Shown: positions 15,676 to 24,954 of the stretch, piece by piece | How positions within the stretch are numbered: the stretch's first letter is position 1 | Layout of the letters: every line of letters begins with the position of its first letter | NCBI RefSeq assembly: GCF_014947265.1 | Contig: NZ_JADCNK010000011.1 | Coordinates: forward strand, 129,842-193,841 | Direction of reading: 5' to 3' | DNA length: 64,000 nucleotides | Origin: Pedobacter sp014947265 | Lineage (GTDB): Bacteria > Bacteroidota > Bacteroidia > Sphingobacteriales > Sphingobacteriaceae | The notes under the pieces: model-generated | The model's database searches: none | Told to the model about the DNA's origin: nothing | The model's input: only the letters and a program-made list of their open reading frames with translations | Position numbers and translations under genes: made by a program

Positions 15676-16920
15676 ATGAGTACTACAACAATTAATTTGA
15701 TCGACTCTTTTCAGGAGTTTAAAGATTTCAAAAATATAGATCGCCCAACGGTGATCAGTGTGCTGGAAGAAGTTTTTCGTAGCATGTTGCGTAAAAAATA
15801 CGGAACAGACGAAAACTGTGACGTTATCGTAAATCCGGATAACGGGGATTTGGAGATCTGGAGAACGAGAAAAGTAATGGAAGATGGATTTTCTGAAGAT
15901 GATGATTTAGAAATCGAACTTGCTGAAGTTTCTAAATTAGACAGCACTTTAGAAGTGGGAGATGATTATATCGAACAAATTACTTTAGAGAGCTTTGGTC
16001 GCAGGGCAATTTTAGCTGCACGCCAAACCTTGGTTTCTAAAGTATTGGAATTAGAGAAAGATGAAATCTTTAAAAAATATAAGGATAGGGTAGGCGAAAT
16101 TGTAACAGGTGAGGTTTATCAGGTTTGGAAGAAAGAAACTTTGGTTTTAGATGATGAAGGTAACGAACTTTTAATGCCTAAAACAGAGCAGATTCCGGCT
16201 GATTATTTCAAAAAAGGTGATTCTGTAAGAGCAGTAATCTCTAAAGTGGAAATGATCAACGCCAATCCGAAAATTATCATTTCAAGAACAGCACCAGAAT
16301 TTTTACAACGCCTGTTCGAACAGGAAGTTCCGGAAATTTTCGATGGTTTAATTACCATTAAGAAAATTGTTCGTGAGCCAGGAGAACGTGCTAAAGTTGC
16401 TGTTGAATCGTATGATGACCGCATCGATCCGGTTGGCGCGTGTGTAGGTATGAAAGGATCACGTATTCACGGTATCGTTCGCGAGTTGAAAAACGAAAAT
16501 ATTGATGTGATTAACTTCACTAATAATATTTCATTATACATTACCCGTGCTTTAAGCCCGGCAAAAATCACCTCTATTAAATTGGATGATGAAACCAAAC
16601 ATGCATCGGTTTACTTAAAACCAGATCAGGTTTCATTGGCGATTGGACGTGGCGGACACAATATTAAACTGGCTGGTAAATTAACCGGTTATGAAATTGA
16701 TGTGTACCGCGAAGCTGGAGAAGAAAGCGATGAGGATGTTGATTTAGAAGAATTCTCAGATGAGATTGATAGCTGGATCATTGATGAATTAAAGGCTATC
16801 GGTTGCGATACTGCTAAGAGTGTATTAACACTTACAGTAGAAGATTTAGTAAAACGCACCGACCTTGAAGAGGAAACCATTAAAGAAGTGGTTCAAATTT
16901 TGAAGTCAGAATTTGAATAA
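15676..16920 (+). CDS. nusA: Transcription termination/antitermination factor NusA
   Basis: A 414-residue NusA: an N-terminal RNA polymerase-binding domain (about 1-130), an S1 domain beginning near GEIVTGEVYQV, then two KH domains with RIDPVGACVGMKGSRI and SLAIGRGGHNIKLAG. The C-terminus is short and acidic. NusA binds RNA polymerase and RNA and tunes pausing and termination. It starts two bases after rimP, so translation is probably coupled. Its position downstream of a hairpin leader makes autoregulation plausible, as known for the E. coli operon. Confidence 0.96.
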   Translation: MSTTTINLIDSFQEFKDFKNIDRPTVISVLEEVFRSMLRKKYGTDENCDVIVNPDNGDLEIWRTRKVMEDGFSEDDDLEIELAEVSKLDSTLEVGDDYIEQITLESFGRRAILAARQTLVSKVLELEKDEIFKKYKDRVGEIVTGEVYQVWKKETLVLDDEGNELLMPKTEQIPADYFKKGDSVRAVISKVEMINANPKIIISRTAPEFLQRLFEQEVPEIFDGLITIKKIVREPGERAKVAVESYDDRIDPVGACVGMKGSRIHGIVRELKNENIDVINFTNNISLYITRALSPAKITSIKLDDETKHASVYLKPDQVSLAIGRGGHNIKLAGKLTGYEIDVYREAGEESDEDVDLEEFSDEIDSWIIDELKAIGCDTAKSVLTLTVEDLVKRTDLEEETIKEVVQILKSEFE

Positions 16921-16944
16921 GTGGTGTAATTGCCAAATAAACAC

Positions 16945-16952
16945 TACTTTTG
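16945..16952 (+). promoter_or_regulatory. Possible internal promoter box (TACTTTTG) before infB
   Basis: A perfect TAnnTTTG box 31 bases before the infB ATG, inside the nusA-infB gap. No proper -33 element is present, so use is uncertain. A strong Shine-Dalgarno AGGAG sits at 16975-16979, unusual for this phylum, and fixes the ATG at 16983 as the start. Confidence 0.4.
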
Positions 16953-16982
16953 TATTAAATAAAAAACAATAACAGGAGCTAA

Positions 16983-19900
16983 ATGTCAGACGACAAACCA
17001 ATCATTTTAATTAAAGCTATTAAAGAACTTAATATAGGCATGGGTACGGCCGTTGAGTTTTTAAACAAAAAGGGATTCTCTGCCGAGAAAAGCCCTATGT
17101 TTAAACTTACGGGAGACATGTATAATGCCTTGTTAAAAGAGTATCAGGGAGATAAGATCGTAAGAGAAGAAGCCAAACAAATAGTGATTGGTAAAATACG
17201 TCGTGACGAGCCTGAGACTGAAAAGCCAGTAGAAGCGCCGAAGAAAAATACCGATTTTGAGAAAAATGAAGAGATTTTAATTAAAAATGCTCAATCATTT
17301 ACCCCTCCGGTAGAAAAACCAAAGGTTGTAGAAACACCTAAGGCAGAGGCGCCAACACCAGCACCTGCGGCAGCAGTAGAGCCAGTAAAAGAAACTAAGG
17401 CAGAAGAAAAAGCAGAGGAAACCGGATTACCAGGCGTTAAAATTGTAGGAAAGATCGATTTAAATGATCTTAATCCTAAAACACGCCCGGCTAAGAAAGA
17501 AGAAACGCCTGCTGCACCGTCGTCTGTTGTAGAACCACCAGTGGTTAAAGCACCAGAACCTGTAAAGCCAGTAGAACAACCTAAAGTGGAAGCAAAACCG
17601 GTTGAGGTTAAAAAGGAAGAAACTTCTGCTGCACCAGCACCAGTTGTAGAACCTCCAGTTGCTAAAGCACCGGAGCCTGTAAAACCAGTTGAACAACCTA
17701 AAGTGGAAGAAAAACCAGCTGAAGCAAAACCGGTAAGCAACGAGCCTGAAGTAATGAAAGCACGTAGCGTTAAATTAACTGGTCCGAATATTATTGGTAA
17801 AATTGTTTTACCAACAACTCCGGATAGAAGAAACGGTCCGGTAGCATCATCTAGCGATAGTGAAGCCGCTAAACGTAAGCGTAAACGCAAAAAAACTCCG
17901 GGAGCACCGGGCCAACCAGGTCAACACGGTGGTCAAGGGCAGCAAGGACAAAATAACCCTGCAGGTCAGGGCCAGACTGGTACACCAGGGCAACCTCGTA
18001 CACCTTATCAAGGTAACAGACCAGGCGGTGGAACTCCATACCAGGGTAACAGGCCAGCCGGACAAGGCGGAACTCCTTACCAGGGAAATAGAAATAATAA
18101 CAACAATAACAGGCCAGGTTTCCAAAATAGAAATGCTACACCAAGCGGACCAAAAGAAGAACCTACTGAGAAAGAAATTCAAGATCAGATCAAGGCAACA
18201 CTTGCCCGTTTAAGTGGAGCAGGGAAATCTGGTAAATTTGCACAACGCGCTAAATTACGTCGTCAGAAACGTGATGATGTGGCTTATAATGCAGAAGAGG
18301 CCGCAAACGAACTTGAATCGCAATCGAAAATATTAAAAGTAACAGAATTTGTTACGGCTAATGAGTTAGCGAGCATGATGGATGTACCGGTTACCAAAAT
18401 TATTGGTACTTGTATGAGCCTTGGGATGTTCGTTTCCATTAACCAGCGGTTAGATGCTGAAACTTTAACCATTGTGGCAGATGAGTTTGGTTACGAAATT
18501 CAATTCGTAAAACCAGATGAAGATGAAGAGAACGTAATTGAAGAGGAAGATAAAGAAGAAGATTTAATCGAAAGAGCTCCGGTTGTTACGATTATGGGTC
18601 ACGTCGATCACGGTAAAACTTCATTGCTGGATTATATCCGTAAAGCAAATGTGGTTGCTGGTGAGGCAGGTGGTATTACACAGCACATTGGTGCTTATAT
18701 GGTAACTACACCAACCGGTAAAAAAGTAACTTTCTTAGATACGCCAGGGCACGAAGCCTTTACAGCAATGCGTGCTCGTGGTGCTAAGGCCGCTGATATT
18801 GCCATTATCGTAATTGCTGCTGATGATGCAGTGATGCCTCAAACAAAAGAGGCGATTAACCACGCACAGGCAGCAGGCGTACCGTTGGTATTTGCTTTCA
18901 CAAAAATTGATAAACCAGGTGCCAATTCGGATAAAGTACGTGAGCAGTTATCGGTAATGAATATTTTGGTTGAAGATTGGGGTGGTAAATACCAATCACA
19001 GGAAATCTCAAGCAAAAGCGGCTTAAATGTTGATTTACTGTTAGATAAAGTATTATTAGAAGCTGAATTATTAGAGCTGAAAGCAAATCCAAATAAGAGA
19101 GCTACAGGTACTGTAATTGAGTCGGCATTAGATAAAGGACGTGGTATTGTAACCACAGTGTTGGTTCAGGCCGGTACATTAAGAGTTGGAGATCCAATCT
19201 TAGCAGGTAGTTACAGCGGACGTGTAAAAGCATTAACCAATGAGCGTGGTGCTAAAGTAGATTCAGCAGGTCCATCACAACCCGTACAGGTTTTGGGTAT
19301 GCAGGGTGCGCCAACAGCTGGTGACAGGTTTAATGCTTTAGAAAGTGAAACTGAAGCACGTGATATTGCAAACAAACGGATGCAGTTACAGCGTGAGCAG
19401 GGATTACGTACACAGAAACACATTACCTTGGATGAGATCGGTCGTCGTTTGGCTATCGGTAACTTTAAAGAGCTTAACATCATTGTTAAAGGTGATGTGG
19501 ATGGTTCAATCGAGGCATTAGCAGATTCATTGTTGAAACTATCAACTGAGCAGATCCAGATCAATATCATCAGTAAAGGTGTTGGTCAGATTTCAGAGTC
19601 TGATGTGTTGTTAGCTTCTGCTTCTGATGCGATCATTATTGGTTTCCAGGTTCGTCCATCAACAGGTGCACGTAAACTTGCAGAAGCTGAGCAAATTGAT
19701 ATCCGTTTATATTCTATCATCTACGATGCAATCAACGAGATTAAATCGGCAATGGAAGGTATGTTGGATCCGGAATTTGAAGAGAAAATTGTGGCTAACG
19801 TTGAGATTCGTGAGACTTTCAAAATCACTAAAGTGGGTACCATTGCAGGTTGTATGGTATTGGATGGTAAGATTACCCGTAACAGCAAGATCCGTATCGT

Positions 19901-20078
19901 TAGAGATGGGGTTGTAGTGTACACAGGTGAACTGGCATCTTTAAAACGCTTTAAAGATGATGTGAAAGAGGTGAATAAAGGTTATGAGTGTGGTTTAAAC
20001 ATCCAGAACTTTAATAACATCGAAGTTGGCGATATCGTAGAAGCTTACGAACAAGTAGAAGTAGCAAGAAAGCTCTAA
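16983..20078 (+). CDS. infB: Translation initiation factor IF-2
   Basis: A 1031-residue IF-2. An N-terminal IF2_N module is followed by a very long Pro/Glu/Lys-rich and then Gly/Gln/Asn-rich linker (about residues 80-400), a second IF2_N, and the G domain with GHVDHGKTSLLDYIR (near 539), DTPGHEAF and FTKIDKPG, then domains II-IV. It brings initiator tRNA to the 30S subunit using GTP. The linker contains a tandem 39-residue duplication (KKEET..AAP..VVEPPV..KAPEPVKPVEQPKVE) at about 17490-17730 and three TPYQGNR units. The linker length is typical of Bacteroidota but variable. Confidence 0.97.
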   Translation: MSDDKPIILIKAIKELNIGMGTAVEFLNKKGFSAEKSPMFKLTGDMYNALLKEYQGDKIVREEAKQIVIGKIRRDEPETEKPVEAPKKNTDFEKNEEILIKNAQSFTPPVEKPKVVETPKAEAPTPAPAAAVEPVKETKAEEKAEETGLPGVKIVGKIDLNDLNPKTRPAKKEETPAAPSSVVEPPVVKAPEPVKPVEQPKVEAKPVEVKKEETSAAPAPVVEPPVAKAPEPVKPVEQPKVEEKPAEAKPVSNEPEVMKARSVKLTGPNIIGKIVLPTTPDRRNGPVASSSDSEAAKRKRKRKKTPGAPGQPGQHGGQGQQGQNNPAGQGQTGTPGQPRTPYQGNRPGGGTPYQGNRPAGQGGTPYQGNRNNNNNNRPGFQNRNATPSGPKEEPTEKEIQDQIKATLARLSGAGKSGKFAQRAKLRRQKRDDVAYNAEEAANELESQSKILKVTEFVTANELASMMDVPVTKIIGTCMSLGMFVSINQRLDAETLTIVADEFGYEIQFVKPDEDEENVIEEEDKEEDLIERAPVVTIMGHVDHGKTSLLDYIRKANVVAGEAGGITQHIGAYMVTTPTGKKVTFLDTPGHEAFTAMRARGAKAADIAIIVIAADDAVMPQTKEAINHAQAAGVPLVFAFTKIDKPGANSDKVREQLSVMNILVEDWGGKYQSQEISSKSGLNVDLLLDKVLLEAELLELKANPNKRATGTVIESALDKGRGIVTTVLVQAGTLRVGDPILAGSYSGRVKALTNERGAKVDSAGPSQPVQVLGMQGAPTAGDRFNALESETEARDIANKRMQLQREQGLRTQKHITLDEIGRRLAIGNFKELNIIVKGDVDGSIEALADSLLKLSTEQIQINIISKGVGQISESDVLLASASDAIIIGFQVRPSTGARKLAEAEQIDIRLYSIIYDAINEIKSAMEGMLDPEFEEKIVANVEIRETFKITKVGTIAGCMVLDGKITRNSKIRIVRDGVVVYTGELASLKRFKDDVKEVNKGYECGLNIQNFNNIEVGDIVEAYEQVEVARKL

Positions 20079-20101
20079 TTGCTTTTAAAGAAATATGATT
20101 T

Positions 20102-20129
20102 AAGTGGCCTCAAAAGGGCCACTTTTTTT
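20102..20129 (+). terminator. Terminator of the rimP-nusA-infB operon
   Basis: A perfect 8-bp stem AAGTGGCC (20102-20109) / GGCCACTT (20117-20124) and a T run to 20129. It starts 24 bases after the infB stop. Confidence 0.9.
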
Positions 20130-20146
20130 GTTGAAGCGAAATAGTA

Positions 20147-20250
20147 ATCTTAAATTATCGGATAATATTGAGTTATTATCTTAAAATTATCGGATAATAT
20201 TAAGTTTGTGTCTTAAAATTATCGATATTTGTATTCGTCAATTATCGATA
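20147..20250 (+). promoter_or_regulatory. Repeated TTATCG operator-like array before the ATPase gene
   Basis: Three tandem units of about 31-32 bases begin at 20147, 20178 and 20210 (ATCTTAAATTATCGGATAAT-like). Each holds TTATCG at 20155, 20187 and 20218, the first two within the palindrome TTATCGGATAA. A fourth TTATCGATA at 20242-20250 overlaps the ATG. The array fills the space between the infB terminator and the start codon and is most simply a binding site for a regulator. Confidence 0.6.
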
Positions 20251-21482
20251 TGGAAAGATCAACTGCATTAAAATCTCTAAAAAATCACCTCAATAAGCCT
20301 CAGCACACCATTATTATAGGGCCAAGGCAGATCGGCAAAACCACGCTTGTTAAGCAGCTGGCAGTGCAATTGCAAAAGGATAACGAGTTAGTGTATTTTT
20401 TAACCTTCGAAGATCCTGTTATTTTAGAGGCTGTAAATCACCATCCCGAAAGTATATTCAACTATACCTTATTGCCGGCCGATCTTCCTGCAGATAAGCG
20501 GTTATATGTTATTATTGATGAAGTTCAGTATGCAAAAGACCCCAGTAATTTTTTAAAACTTTTATACGATAAGTATTCACCAAAATTAAAAATCATCGCT
20601 ACAGGTAGCAGTGCGTTTTACATTGATAAGAGTTTTAAAGATAGTTTGGCGGGAAGAAAAAAGGTATTTGAATTTTTCCCTTTGGCATTCGATGAATTTT
20701 TGCACTTTAAAGGTGAGGATGACTTAATCGCTGAGTGGGAGCAAATGAAAAAAAGAGTTACTTACCAGGGGCTCCAGCGTAACCGTATAAATGCGCTGTT
20801 CGATGAATATTTGGTTTACGGTGGTTATCCTGCTGTTGTTTTAGCAGATACGGAACAGGAAAAGCAAGAAATGCTTAAAGAGCTTGTAAACAGTTATATG
20901 AAGAAAGATGCATTAGAAGCAGGTATTAAGGAAGAACTTAAGTTTTTTCAACTGGCCAGGTTATTAGCCGATCAAACAGGCAATCTGGTGAATAATCATG
21001 AGCTGGGAAATACCTTGCAAATGGCCAGTTCTACGGTAGAAAACTACATTTATTTAATGCAGAAAACTTTTATAGTACAATTGCTTTCTCCCTTTTATGG
21101 TAATGTGCGAAAAGAATTAACCAAAATGCCAAAGATTTATTTTAATGATAATGGCTTGCGCAATGTTTTGTTAAATAATTTTACGAAGTTAAACGATAGA
21201 GCAGATAAAGGCGAATTGCTCGAGAATTATGTTTACTGCAGGCTAAGGCAGTTGCATGATTCAGACAATTTACATTTCTGGCGCACTGCGGATGGTAATG
21301 AAGTAGATTTCGTGGTAGAAGAACAATTAAAAAAGGGGCTTGCTTACGAGGTTAAATATAACGATGTCCAGTTTAAACCTAATAAGTATAAAAAATTTGT
21401 AGAGGCTTATCCTGATTTTAATCTGGAATGTGTTTGTAAGATACTTACAAATAATGATTCGATAGAGGCTATCAGGTTATAG
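20250..21482 (+). CDS. AAA ATPase with C-terminal DUF4143
   Basis: A 410-residue protein from ATG 20250 (MERSTALKSL); an upstream TTG at 20229 would add seven residues and is less likely. The N-terminal AAA_14-type ATPase has Walker A GPRQIGKTTLVKQL and Walker B YVIIDEVQYAKDP, sensor ATGSSAF, and the LAGRKKVFEFFPLAFDEF segment. The C-terminal part has the DUF4143 helical region and an end with NEVDFVVEE...YEVKYN, reminiscent of restriction-endonuclease-like folds (E-x-K style). The role of this family is unknown. It overlaps the convergent XRE gene by six bases and has its own operator-like array. Confidence 0.8.
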   Translation: MERSTALKSLKNHLNKPQHTIIIGPRQIGKTTLVKQLAVQLQKDNELVYFLTFEDPVILEAVNHHPESIFNYTLLPADLPADKRLYVIIDEVQYAKDPSNFLKLLYDKYSPKLKIIATGSSAFYIDKSFKDSLAGRKKVFEFFPLAFDEFLHFKGEDDLIAEWEQMKKRVTYQGLQRNRINALFDEYLVYGGYPAVVLADTEQEKQEMLKELVNSYMKKDALEAGIKEELKFFQLARLLADQTGNLVNNHELGNTLQMASSTVENYIYLMQKTFIVQLLSPFYGNVRKELTKMPKIYFNDNGLRNVLLNNFTKLNDRADKGELLENYVYCRLRQLHDSDNLHFWRTADGNEVDFVVEEQLKKGLAYEVKYNDVQFKPNKYKKFVEAYPDFNLECVCKILTNNDSIEAIRL

Positions 21483-21755
21483 TTTATTGATCAGATGATA
21501 CATCAAAATACTGATGCCTTTTTGTTTTCGGGAGATTATCTTAGCCTTCCTAAAGGCTGATTGAATGATGATGTCCTGAATGGAGATTTCGTAGAGTTCG
21601 GCAATTTTGCCGAGTTGGGAGAGTGAAAAATCTACTTCATTGTTTTCCCATTTTCGATAGGCAACCCTGCTTATTCCGATTACATCAGCAGCGTATTGCT
21701 GTGTATAACTATACTTATCCCTGTACCTTCTTAAGGTAACCCCTATATCTAACAT
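21477..21755 (-). CDS. XRE-family helix-turn-helix regulator
   Basis: A 92-residue protein: residues 1-60 form a typical Cro/C1 HTH (LRRYRDKYSYTQQYAADVIG, then ISRVAYRKWENNEVDFSL and LGKIAELYEIS). The remainder is a short basic C-terminal tail. It should bind DNA as a dimer. It runs against the DUF4143 ATPase gene, sharing six bases at the 3' ends, and could regulate that gene through the TTATCG array, though this is only inferred from proximity. Confidence 0.85.
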   Translation of the reverse strand: MLDIGVTLRRYRDKYSYTQQYAADVIGISRVAYRKWENNEVDFSLSQLGKIAELYEISIQDIIIQSAFRKAKIISRKQKGISILMYHLINKL

Positions 21756-21944
21756 ATTAAGAAACGTTAACGGCTATGTATTTTTATTATTTACCTATTG
21801 TATATTAATAATGTAAATAATGATAATAAGCAATTGTCAAAAATAGCAAATAAAATCGGTTTATTTGTGTAGGTTTTAAATTGTCGAAAAACAAATAATA
21901 ATCAAAAGGATTGTGTATTTTAATTAAATTTTAGCTTTAAAAAA

Positions 21945-23246
21945 TTGAAAATCTATAATACAGGTTGTACGTATGATTATAAATTCATAAAAGGGATTCT
22001 CTTTTTATTTCTAATAGTGGCTTACACTAGCTGTAAAAAAGATAAGCCGATCGAGATAGATAAGGAGGAAATTGTTTCACCAACTACGGGTACAAGAACA
22101 GAATTTACGCTTGATTCTATTTTTTTATATGCAAAACAGGTTTATTTATGGAATGATGTGTTGCCCGGCTACAGCACTTTTAAACCAAGAGAAAAATACG
22201 GCAATGCCCAATCCGAAATAAGTGCATTTAGAAATGAAATTTTCGATATTTCCCAATTTAAACTTAACCAGGCTACTGGTAAGCCATTCGAAATTTCTAA
22301 CTATAACGGTGTACCTAAATATTCATACCTTCAAATAGGAAGGACTTCTGGCGGAGGGAATCGGGCCGGGGTAATCAGCGGAGAAGCTGTGTTGGCTAAA
22401 CGCCTTATCCGTTCAGACGACAAGGTTATCGCTTATGTAGCCTTAGGTTCATTCCCATCTTTAAGCACAGCTAAAACTAAATTAGATCAGGTTTTTGATG
22501 AAATAGCTACGGATAAACCTAAATACCTGGTTTTAGATTTACGTTCTAATGGTGGCGGCTTTGTTGGAACAGCAGAGTATGTTGCCAATTTAATTGCACC
22601 AAGTACATTAAATGGAAAAGTAATGTATTCAGAACAATTTAATCAGATACTTCAAAGTGGTAAGGGAACAATTCTGCGTCATCAGCCCTATCTGGATGAA
22701 AACGGAAAAACCGTTATGTATAATGGACGCTCAGCAACACTGGCCGATGTTGATTATACAGAAAGTGGCAATACATATAAATTCAATAAAAAGGGAAGTC
22801 TGGAATCAATACAAGATGTGTACATTATAGTATCTGGTCAGACGGCTTCAGCGAGTGAATTATTGATCAGCTGTTTGAAACCTTATTTCAATGTGAAGTT
22901 GATAGGTGAAAAGACTTATGGAAAACCGGTTGGTTTTTTTGGGATTAATATCGATCAGTATAGTGTTTACCTGAGTAGCTTCCTCATTAAAAATGCAAAA
23001 GGATGGTTAAATTACTTTAATGGTATGGAACCTGATTTGAATGTTACGATGCCTAACAATCCAACATTAGGAGATACTGAAGAAGCATGTTTAAAAGCAG
23101 CTGTTGCTGCAATTGATGGTAAAATACAATTACAGCCCAAAAAAAGTGCAAGTATTTTAAGGCTAAATTTAAATAGAATACCATTAGCACTCATTGATAA
23201 AGATTCAATTGGGATGATTGAAAATAGATTGAAGTTAAAGCATTAG
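21945..23246 (+). CDS. S41 family peptidase, lipoprotein
   Basis: A 433-residue protein. The N-terminal hydrophobic stretch ends in AYTSC (Cys30), so it is probably an outer-membrane lipoprotein. The S41 (tail-specific protease/interphotoreceptor retinoid-binding) core is visible: YLVLDLRSNGGG, the nucleophile region SGQTASASELL, and the general-base lysine region GEKTYGKPVGF. No clear PDZ domain is seen. The only in-frame start before the signal peptide is TTG at 21945. It lies between an XRE/ATPase pair and two MACPF genes, all in an AT-rich accessory stretch. The substrate is unknown. Confidence 0.82.
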   Translation: MKIYNTGCTYDYKFIKGILFLFLIVAYTSCKKDKPIEIDKEEIVSPTTGTRTEFTLDSIFLYAKQVYLWNDVLPGYSTFKPREKYGNAQSEISAFRNEIFDISQFKLNQATGKPFEISNYNGVPKYSYLQIGRTSGGGNRAGVISGEAVLAKRLIRSDDKVIAYVALGSFPSLSTAKTKLDQVFDEIATDKPKYLVLDLRSNGGGFVGTAEYVANLIAPSTLNGKVMYSEQFNQILQSGKGTILRHQPYLDENGKTVMYNGRSATLADVDYTESGNTYKFNKKGSLESIQDVYIIVSGQTASASELLISCLKPYFNVKLIGEKTYGKPVGFFGINIDQYSVYLSSFLIKNAKGWLNYFNGMEPDLNVTMPNNPTLGDTEEACLKAAVAAIDGKIQLQPKKSASILRLNLNRIPLALIDKDSIGMIENRLKLKH

Positions 23247-23375
23247 TTATGAGTTTTTTAAAGTCATATTTTTGTATTTTATATTTCATCGATTTGTCTG
23301 TTTAATTCTAATGCGATTTATTATTAATTATCATATTGATAACCTAACCTTATCATAATTAATTTTTATTGTCGG

Positions 23376-23383
23376 TAGTTTTG
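23376..23383 (+). promoter_or_regulatory. -7 box (TAGTTTTG) for MACPF gene 1
   Basis: A perfect TAnnTTTG box 23 bases before the ATG at 23407. The same box in the same surroundings precedes the second MACPF gene at 25196-25203. Confidence 0.6.
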
Positions 23384-23406
23384 TGAAAAAATAACAATAA
23401 ATACTG

Positions 23407-24840
23407 ATGAAAAACAATTACAAATTAAAAATTCTTTGCCTGCTGTGCGTAATTACAGCAGCATTTAGTAGTTGCAAGAAAAATGAACTTGCAGAAGAGA
23501 AAGGACTTACAGGTAATCATAATAATTTAGCAGTTGCTGGAGATGGAAAATGGGATCTATTAGGACATGGTTATGATATAACTGGCGAAATATTTGAGAG
23601 AAAGAATACCTCGAAGGTTTCTATTATTGATATAAACAAATTTTACGCAGATTATCCAAATAGAATTCCAACGCCGACAGATACAAAGGGCGGATATAAT
23701 GTGTACTATGGTGCGAATGCTTACGATTATATAAGAGACGTTAACAGCAAGCAAAAGTTTGGGGTTACTAGTACTGCTGGAGATAAAGATAAAGGTTATT
23801 ATGGCACTTCTAATTTTTCCTTAACCAATGATAAACAAAGTACTTATACTTATAACGGTAAATATTCTTATGCAACTTATGAATCGTGGTATAGGATTAA
23901 AAGTATAGATTTTACAGATGATGTTACCACAGATTTATTAAAAAACTATTTAACTCCTGATTTTTTAGCCTATCTTTCTAATTATAGCGCTGAGCAGATA
24001 GTTCAAACGTATGGAACACATATTTTGCTTGGAATTGATATAGGAGGGCGTTTGAAATATGATTATAAAGGTTCCATTGTTAAAGAGACAACTTATGAGC
24101 AAAAACTACGTGCCATAAAAGCTGGATTCTCTATTGGTATAGCGAAAATGTTTAGTATTGATCTGAGCGCAGATATAAGCAAAGAAGAAAAAACAACAAT
24201 TTCAAACGAAACTACCGATAAATTATTTGCCGGTACTTTCTATGGTGGTAATAATTCGGGAACAAGCTTTTCAGGTGATGCCCTGGGGAATACTTCTACA
24301 AATATCAATCTTGTAACTTGGCAACAAAGCATTAATGTTAATAATGCATCATTGATTGGTATAAATAGATCAGTTCCTATCTATGAATTTATAACTGATC
24401 CGGTTAAAAAAGCAGATGTAAAGGCGGCGGTTGAAAAATATATTGCTGATAGACAACTTAACTTAGTCTATGAAACATTCCCATTATATCGTTTTTATAA
24501 TTGGACAGATCATTATTATACCACAACTAATGGTGGTTACCCTGGTTATCACTCTGAGGGAATTGAAGGTTATTTATATAAAGAACAATCCACAGGTAGT
24601 ATTCCTTTATACCAATATTATAATGGCACAGATCATTATTATACAACTACTAATGGTAGTTATTCGGGCTATCAGTTTCAAGGAGTTGTAGGATATATAT
24701 ATATAAATCAATTTCCGGGTACAGTGCCATTGTATAGATACTATAACAATACAGATCACTATTATACAACAGCTTCTGGCAATTACCCTGGCTATCACTA
24801 TGAAGGAATTGCAGGTTATCTTTATAAAACAAAGCCATAA
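23407..24840 (+). CDS. MACPF-domain lipoprotein with three C-terminal DUF5648-like repeats
   Basis: A 477-residue protein. Signal peptide residues 1-22 and lipobox FSSC (Cys23) are followed by KKNE, which may act as a surface-export signal as in other Bacteroidota lipoproteins. WDLLGHGYDITG (49-60) and the MACPF signature TYGTHILLGIDIGG (201-214) identify a membrane attack complex/perforin fold. Residues about 359-391, 400-432 and 441-473 are three repeats of the pattern PLYRYYN..TDHYYTT...YPGYHYEGI.GYLY, similar to DUF5648 and possibly sugar- or surface-binding. Known Bacteroidales MACPF proteins (BSAPs) kill sibling strains by pore formation; this role is inferred here. A closely related copy follows. 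Confidence 0.85.
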   Translation: MKNNYKLKILCLLCVITAAFSSCKKNELAEEKGLTGNHNNLAVAGDGKWDLLGHGYDITGEIFERKNTSKVSIIDINKFYADYPNRIPTPTDTKGGYNVYYGANAYDYIRDVNSKQKFGVTSTAGDKDKGYYGTSNFSLTNDKQSTYTYNGKYSYATYESWYRIKSIDFTDDVTTDLLKNYLTPDFLAYLSNYSAEQIVQTYGTHILLGIDIGGRLKYDYKGSIVKETTYEQKLRAIKAGFSIGIAKMFSIDLSADISKEEKTTISNETTDKLFAGTFYGGNNSGTSFSGDALGNTSTNINLVTWQQSINVNNASLIGINRSVPIYEFITDPVKKADVKAAVEKYIADRQLNLVYETFPLYRFYNWTDHYYTTTNGGYPGYHSEGIEGYLYKEQSTGSIPLYQYYNGTDHYYTTTNGSYSGYQFQGVVGYIYINQFPGTVPLYRYYNNTDHYYTTASGNYPGYHYEGIAGYLYKTKP

Positions 24841-24920
24841 TTTTTTAACTTAATTGTATTGGATATATAGTTTTTAATGCCATTATCCAGTACTGTAATA
24901 TTTTACATACATTAATTTTA

Positions 24921-24954
24921 AAGGGTCTCAATAATTAATTGAGACCCTTTTTTT
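24921..24954 (+). terminator. Terminator of MACPF gene 1
   Basis: A perfect 12-bp stem AAGGGTCTCAAT (24921-24932) / ATTGAGACCCTT (24938-24949), loop AATTA, then a T run to 24954. Confidence 0.9.

Noticed and set aside
17291..17890. A 199-residue ORF on the minus strand inside infB
   Set aside because: It is antisense to the Pro/Glu/Lys-rich linker of IF-2; the open frame results from biased composition and encodes Ser/Thr/Gly-rich low-complexity text with no family match.
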